This document shows positions 59,713 to 64,000 of a DNA stretch of 64,000 bases, piece by piece. Every line of letters begins with the position of its first letter. Position 1 is the first letter of the stretch. The notes under the pieces were generated by a model. It saw only the letters and a list, made by a program, of their open reading frames with translations, was not told the DNA's origin and made no database searches. Made by a program: the position numbers and the translations under genes. This stretch comes from Bacteroidaceae bacterium (lineage in GTDB: Bacteria; Bacteroidota; Bacteroidia; Bacteroidales; Bacteroidaceae): the NCBI GenBank assembly GCA_017651315.1, contig JAGCDE010000015.1, forward strand, positions 1 through 64,000. The letters are read 5' to 3'.

Positions 59713-60398
59713 TCTTCCGATGCTGCCTTGATATAACGGTTCATCAGCCACTCGTCCTGCTCGGAGATTGTCATCTGACTGTTGTCGAGGACAATCGCGT
59801 CATCGGCCTTCCTCAACGGCGATACAGCGCGGTGTGAGTCTATGTAATCCCTCTCCCTGATGTTTTTCAGCACTTCGTCATAGTCAGGGTCCTGTCCTTT
59901 CTGCCGAAGCTCGTCATAGCGTCGCTGTGCCCTTATCTCATCGGATGCGGTCACGAATATCTTGAGCTCCGCCTCAGGAAACACGGTGGTGCCGATATCC
60001 CTTCCGTCCATGATGACAGCTCCTCCGCTTCCCATACGCCTCTGTTCCGCAGTCATGGCCTCGCGTACGAACCCGATGGCCGAGATGGGGCTGACATTCT
60101 CCGAAACCTCCATCCCGCGGATTTCGGACTCTACATTCTCGCCGTTGAGAATGGTGTATTGAAAACCGTCGGAATCCTTGCCGAAAGCTATCCTGATCTG
60201 TGTGATCTCCCTCCTGAGCGATTCCTCGTCAATCGAAGAGCCCTTGATGAAACCGCGTCTCAGGGCATAGAGGGTTACGGCACGGTACATGGCGCCGGTA
60301 TCTATATATGTGTAGCCTATCTTTGCGGCAAGTGTCTTGGCCATAGTGCTTTTGCCGCAGGATGAGTGCCCGTCAACGGCTATGATTATCTTTTTCAT
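59709..60398 (-). CDS. cmk: Cytidylate kinase
   Basis: A 229-residue NMP kinase that phosphorylates CMP and dCMP, recycling CMP from lipid and RNA turnover. The P-loop GHSSCGKST is near residue 10, with [13 protein letters not shown] and RREITQIRI after it, then [25 protein letters not shown] near 128 and [25 protein letters not shown] near 185. All are standard Cmk blocks in order. It lies 20 bp after porQ and overlaps ispH by 4 bp, so porQ, cmk and ispH form one operon. Confidence 0.95.
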   Translation of the reverse strand: MKKIIIAVDGHSSCGKSTMAKTLAAKIGYTYIDTGAMYRAVTLYALRRGFIKGSSIDEESLRREITQIRIAFGKDSDGFQYTILNGENVESEIRGMEVSENVSPISAIGFVREAMTAEQRRMGSGGAVIMDGRDIGTTVFPEAELKIFVTASDEIRAQRRYDELRQKGQDPDYDEVLKNIRERDYIDSHRAVSPLRKADDAIVLDNSQMTISEQDEWLMNRYIKAASEE

Positions 60399-60418
60399 TA
60401 TTCTTCTAACTTATGTGT

Positions 60419-61402
60419 TCATATTCTGAATGCGACGTTAAGCAGCAGGGATGACTCGGAAATCTGGTATTTCCCGTATGACAGGTCAAAGGAGAACCTC
60501 TCCATGTTAAGACCGGTTCCGATGCTTATTCCTGTCAGTCCGCGGTTCCCTTTCTCCGACATCTCCTCCCTCCGGCATAGATTGCATCCCGCAGCTACAT
60601 ATAAGCGGTCGGTAAGGAGTATGTCTGCACCGAATGAGAGGTGTCTCCTGAATATCTCCGCGAACCGTGGAGCGGCATCGCCGGCGAAATGGAAGTCGTC
60701 CCTGTCCCATTCTGTGAGCCTGTCCATTGTCAGGGTGAATCTGAGCGGGGCATGGGAAAGCTTCCAGGTCACGCCTGCGCTCAGGTTGAACGGGAGTTTC
60801 TGGAATGTGTTCTCAAAGGCCTTGATCTGTCCGCCCAGGTTGGCGGCTGAAAGCCCGAGCGCTATCCCTTCATCGGGTATGGAGTACAGAAGCCCCATGT
60901 CAACACCCACTGCAACTGATGTCAGCGAGCTGTATCGCGAGCAGATGAAACTGCCCGTCACTCCGCCGCTGAGGTTGTCGGTGAGCCTGTAGGCGTATGA
61001 AATGCCTGTAGCCATGTCCTTTGCCTTGTAGGAGCCGGTTATGCTGCCGTCTGCTGCAGTCCCGGTCATCTCCCCGTAACTGACGTATCTGGCATTCAAG
61101 GCATATCCGGAACGTCCGTCGATGGGACTGCACCATTGGGCTCCGGCCACTTTCGTGCCGGCGAACCAGGTCATGGCGTTCAGTCCTGCGACAGGTGAGG
61201 CATAGCCTGTTATGAGGGCCGGGTTGGAGAGAAAGAGCGCGGAATGGGCGTCGGGTATCGATACGGCGTTACCTCCCAGCGATGAGGCATGGGCCGATGA
61301 TGGAAGCCGCATGAACTCGAAGGCAGTCTGCAGGCTCTGGCTCCTGGCCGGTAAGACACAGAGTGAAAGTGATAATATGAGGCCGAAATGTTTCTTTTTC
61401 AT
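60419..61402 (-). CDS. porQ: Type IX secretion system protein PorQ
   Basis: A 327-residue outer-membrane protein of the T9SS, with a signal peptide (1-21, LPARSQ) and a FadL-like barrel. The PorQ opening FEFMRLPSSAHASSLGGNAVSIPDAHSALFLSNPALIT is present, followed by barrel strands and a final aromatic segment (LLLNVAFRI). PorQ belongs to the attachment/sortase-associated part of the system (with PorU, PorV and PorZ). It heads the porQ-cmk-ispH operon and diverges from tonB. Confidence 0.88.
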   Translation of the reverse strand: MKKKHFGLILSLSLCVLPARSQSLQTAFEFMRLPSSAHASSLGGNAVSIPDAHSALFLSNPALITGYASPVAGLNAMTWFAGTKVAGAQWCSPIDGRSGYALNARYVSYGEMTGTAADGSITGSYKAKDMATGISYAYRLTDNLSGGVTGSFICSRYSSLTSVAVGVDMGLLYSIPDEGIALGLSAANLGGQIKAFENTFQKLPFNLSAGVTWKLSHAPLRFTLTMDRLTEWDRDDFHFAGDAAPRFAEIFRRHLSFGADILLTDRLYVAAGCNLCRREEMSEKGNRGLTGISIGTGLNMERFSFDLSYGKYQISESSLLLNVAFRI

Positions 61403-61503
61403 AATGACATGACAAAATTAATCATTTGGTTGTCAAATCGGCTTTATCAGTGCAAAAAAAACATAATATTGGAGTTTAGGTGTTTTTTGAAAGAAAAAAG
61501 TGC

Positions 61504-61511
61504 TACATTTG
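61504..61511 (+). promoter_or_regulatory. -7 box of tonB
   Basis: TACATTTG, a perfect TAnnTTTG match, 50 bp before the ATG at 61561. Confidence 0.55.
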
Positions 61512-61560
61512 CCATTGAAAGAGAGTAAATACGCAAGTAAGGAATTTAAAAACGATTAAT

Positions 61561-62247
61561 ATGGAAATCAAGAAGTCTGAACGCGCGGATCTTGAGAAGG
61601 GCAAATCAACCTCCCTGCTCATCGGTTTCGTGTTGGCGCTGTCGGTAATATTCGTGGCGCTGGAATGGTCCCAGAGTGAGAAAGAGGACAATTCGGAAAT
61701 CTATGCGGTAGTTGACCTGCATCTTGAAGAGGAGCTTATCCCTATCACACTTCCTGAAAAGAAGACAGTACCGCCCCCACCACAGTCAACCACACAGGCT
61801 GAGATAATAGAGATCGTGGAGGATGACGCCGATATCGAGGAGGATGTCATAGCGTCAACCGAGGACCAGGTGGAATATGTTGATATCACGGAAGTGGAAG
61901 AGGTCATCGTAGAGGAGGAGCCTGAAGAGGAGACAATCTTCATGGTCGTTGAGGAGCAGCCGGAGTTCCCGGGTGGCCAGGCAGCTCTTATGGAGTATCT
62001 CCGTAAGAACATCAAGTATCCTGCAATCTGCCGTGAGAACAACATCCAGGGTAGGGTGCTGATACAGTTCGTCGTAAACAGGGACGGTTCCATCGTCGAT
62101 CCTGAGGTCGTGAGGTCAGTTGACCCGCATCTGGACAAGGAGGCCCTTCGCGTGATATCCTCCATGCCCAAATGGAAACCAGGCCTTCAGCGTGGCAAGC
62201 CTGTACGCGTCAAGTTCACGGTGCCGGTTAACTTCAAGCTTAGCTGA
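61561..62247 (+). CDS. Energy transducer TonB
   Basis: A 228-residue protein that links the proton-motive force to outer-membrane receptors. A single N-terminal membrane helix (about 18-36, STSLLIGFVLALSVIFVALE) is followed by a periplasmic linker. The linker is Pro-rich and acidic (PPPPQSTTQ, then many E and V-E repeats to about 130). The C-terminal TonB domain (about 145-228) has EFPGGQAALMEYLRKNIKYP, GRVLIQFVVNRDGSI and MPKWKPGLQRGKPVRVKFTVP. ExbB/ExbD genes are not in this window. It could serve receptors such as the 26493-29561 protein. Confidence 0.93.
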   Translation: MEIKKSERADLEKGKSTSLLIGFVLALSVIFVALEWSQSEKEDNSEIYAVVDLHLEEELIPITLPEKKTVPPPPQSTTQAEIIEIVEDDADIEEDVIASTEDQVEYVDITEVEEVIVEEEPEEETIFMVVEEQPEFPGGQAALMEYLRKNIKYPAICRENNIQGRVLIQFVVNRDGSIVDPEVVRSVDPHLDKEALRVISSMPKWKPGLQRGKPVRVKFTVPVNFKLS

Positions 62248-62302
62248 TTGAAACCAAAGGAGGGGCGGAAGCCCCTTCTTCTTTATCATTTATCAAGTCA
62301 TT

Positions 62303-63280
62303 ATGTTGTATAGCCCGGATGAGATAAGAGAACGGTTCGAGACTTTCTTCCAGAGTCTTGATTATTCTCATGAGCCTGACACTCTGTATGAACCTGTCCG
62401 TTACATACTCTCTCCCGGTGGCAAGAGAATCAGGCCGGTGCTGTTGCTTCTGGCTACCGGCATGTTTTCCGATGAGATGGAGAATTCTCTGCGGGCTGCC
62501 GCGGGAATAGAGATATTGCATAATTTCAGCCTGCTTCATGATGACCTTATGGATAATGCCGACATGCGCCGTGGCATACCAACCGTCCACAAGCGGTGGA
62601 ACCGGAACTCCGCCATACTCGCAGGTGATGTCATGTCCATGATAGCACCCCGTTACCTCTCTGATATTGAGGGGAAAAACAGGAAGCAGGTCATGGATCT
62701 TGTCCTGGATACCTTCATCGGTGTTTTTGACGGGCAGCAGTATGACATGGATTTCGAGACCCGCAACGATGTCACTTCCGAAGAGTACATAGAGATGATC
62801 CGCCTGAAGACATCAATAGTACTTGCCGCATGTCTCAAGGCCGGAGCCCTTCTGGGAGGCGCTTCGGAGTCTGACGCATCTCTGCTGTACCGTTTCGGTG
62901 AGAAAGTGGGACTGGCTTTCCAGCTCCAGGATGACCTGCTTGACGTTTACGGGGATCCCGCGGTCTTCGGGAAGAAGATAGGGGGCGATATCCTTTGCAA
63001 CAAAAAGACATACCTATATATATCCGCACGCGCACGTGCGAATGCCGCCATGCATGAGGAACTGGACCGTTGGGCTCTGTATGACGGACCCGATCCGCAG
63101 TCCAAGATTGACGGTGTGAAGGCTGTCTATGATGCCCTTCGGGTGAGGGAACAGTCCGAAAGTCTCATAGGTGCGTTGTTTGCGGAAGCTATGGCGGTCT
63201 TGGATGAGGTGAGTGCTCCAGCAGAGCGGAAAACCGTCCTGAAGGAGTATGTAAACAGTCTGATGAACAGAGGAAAATAG
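62303..63280 (+). CDS. Polyprenyl diphosphate synthase
   Basis: A 325-residue prenyl elongation enzyme. It joins isopentenyl diphosphate to allylic diphosphates, yielding a chain for quinones or carrier lipids (chain length not predictable here). The first aspartate motif is HDDLMDNADMRRG near residue 80, with the neighbouring GKRIRPVLLLL and TVHKRW. The second is QLQDDLLDVYGD near 210, with the conserved KKIGGDI after it. Complete. It overlaps no neighbour and is followed after 7 bp by an unknown gene. Confidence 0.92.
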   Translation: MLYSPDEIRERFETFFQSLDYSHEPDTLYEPVRYILSPGGKRIRPVLLLLATGMFSDEMENSLRAAAGIEILHNFSLLHDDLMDNADMRRGIPTVHKRWNRNSAILAGDVMSMIAPRYLSDIEGKNRKQVMDLVLDTFIGVFDGQQYDMDFETRNDVTSEEYIEMIRLKTSIVLAACLKAGALLGGASESDASLLYRFGEKVGLAFQLQDDLLDVYGDPAVFGKKIGGDILCNKKTYLYISARARANAAMHEELDRWALYDGPDPQSKIDGVKAVYDALRVREQSESLIGALFAEAMAVLDEVSAPAERKTVLKEYVNSLMNRGK

Positions 63281-63287
63281 GAAAGGT

Positions 63288-63989
63288 ATGCCATACAGAA
63301 GACTCCCGAATACTGATAAGGCCAGGATCCGCTCCCTTTCGGCTGCGGTCGGCAAGATGAAGAACAGCTATTATTATGCACCTGTACTTAAGCCGGAGCT
63401 GTTCAACAGGGCGGAGAAGAAACTCCAGCTGTTCAGTGAGGCGGAAGACCGGTATCTGAAGTCTCTTGAACGCCAGATCAGTTATTCGAAATCCGAACTC
63501 TACCAGACCAGGCTGAAAAATGCCAGGATGTATGTGTCCCATTTCCTTACAGTGTTCAATCTCTGTGTTAAGAGAGGCGAAATCAAGTCATCGGACAGAC
63601 TGTACTATTCCCTTGAGGAGGAGAACGGCGAGTTGCCGGACCTGTCAAGCGACATCGCCGTGATACGCTGGTGCGAAAACACGATTCAGGGTGAAAGGAC
63701 AAGGACGTCAAAGGGGGGCACACCTATCTTCAACCCCACGATAGCCAAGGTTAATGTCCATTATGAGCTTTTCAAGGAGCTGTATGACAAGCAGTGTGAG
63801 ATGCGTCAGCTCACAGATGAGAGCCTTACGGTTGTCTCGCTCATGAGGCCGCAGGTGGATGAGCTGATCCTTGAGGTGTGGAATTCCATCGAGGACTATT
63901 TCTCCGACCTTGAAGGTGACGCCAGGATGAAAGCCTGCAGTGACTACGGTCTGATCTATTATTACCGCAAAGGTGAGAAGGCTGATTGA
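63288..63989 (+). CDS. Conserved hypothetical protein
   Basis: A 233-residue cytoplasmic, helix-rich protein without signal peptide. It begins PYRRLPNTDKARIRSLSAA, then has KNSYYYAPVLKPELFNRAEKKLQLF, a long helical stretch with NARMYVSHFLTVFNLCVKRGEI, IRWCENTIQGE and a segment RTRTSKGGTPIFNPTIAKVNVHYELFKELYDKQ. The overall pattern suggests a helical bundle; no catalytic motif or family with a function is recognised. It follows the polyprenyl synthetase gene by 7 bp and is probably cotranscribed with it. Confidence 0.8.
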   Translation: MPYRRLPNTDKARIRSLSAAVGKMKNSYYYAPVLKPELFNRAEKKLQLFSEAEDRYLKSLERQISYSKSELYQTRLKNARMYVSHFLTVFNLCVKRGEIKSSDRLYYSLEEENGELPDLSSDIAVIRWCENTIQGERTRTSKGGTPIFNPTIAKVNVHYELFKELYDKQCEMRQLTDESLTVVSLMRPQVDELILEVWNSIEDYFSDLEGDARMKACSDYGLIYYYRKGEKAD

Positions 63990-64000
63990 CACCCACTGCC

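Overview
The window comes from a Bacteroidota chromosome, most likely order Bacteroidales. Supporting this are promoters with the Bacteroidota -7 box TAnnTTTG (for example before frr, psd, rsfS, alaS and tRNA-Lys), type IX secretion (T9SS) genes porX, porW and porQ, secreted proteins with T9SS-type C-terminal domains, a fimbrillin-like lipoprotein, a TonB-linked outer-membrane receptor, and the neighbourhoods parA-parB-DUF5683-mltD-rel and rsfS-ftsH-cdsA. Base composition looks near half GC. The genus cannot be fixed from the sequence alone. The 80-bp hairpin repeat near 35.3 kb resembles, from memory, repeats of Prevotella-like genomes.

Layout. 1-0.6 kb: decayed mobile-element DNA beside tRNA-Lys, with three copies of a palindromic operator-like motif, a broken phage lysozyme and a relic of the tRNA 3' end. 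0.7-3.6 kb: an outer-membrane/secreted operon (DUF2490 barrel, small T9SS-CTD protein, beta-helical carbohydrate-binding-type protein). 3.7-14.9 kb: housekeeping genes (frr, rsgA, tadA, yraN, birA, pyrH, pssA, psd, dnaE, trxA), interrupted by an inverted-repeat element and a short tandem repeat at 8.2-8.5 kb. 15-20.1 kb: an operon of a small Cys-rich membrane protein, porW, porX and tsaE. 20.2-23.2 kb: a second pair of small CTD protein and large secreted protein. 23.4-25.1 kb: a 38-residue peptide gene and a fimbrillin-like lipoprotein of different composition. 25.2-32.5 kb: tRNA-Pro, secreted and unknown proteins, a TonB-type receptor with a glycine-rich tail, rsmD and a RecD-like helicase. 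32.6-35.9 kb: alaS, then an 80-bp hairpin repeat array split by a 162-bp MITE-like element. 35.9-54.5 kb: cell-wall, stringent-response, chromosome-partition, lipid A, phospholipid, FtsH, tRNA-Gln, MeaB, KsgA, MgtE and DUF349 genes. 54.6-58.8 kb: an apparent non-phosphorylative L-fucose operon. 58.8-64 kb: ispH, cmk, porQ, tonB, a polyprenyl synthetase and an unknown protein.

How genes fit together. PorX/PorW and PorQ are parts of the T9SS regulation and secretion machinery. The window also holds possible clients: two separate loci with the same two-gene design. In each, a short protein made of a signal peptide, a small beta domain and a T9SS-CTD-like end is joined by an ATGA stop/start overlap to a large secreted protein that has a related N-terminal domain but no CTD. 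This repeated design is the best candidate here for an undescribed system, possibly a CTD supplied in trans to a cargo. The other notable structures are the repeat families: an 80-bp repeat whose hairpin is kept by paired base changes, and a family of small elements with a shared 22-bp arm, one full copy of which sits inside that array.
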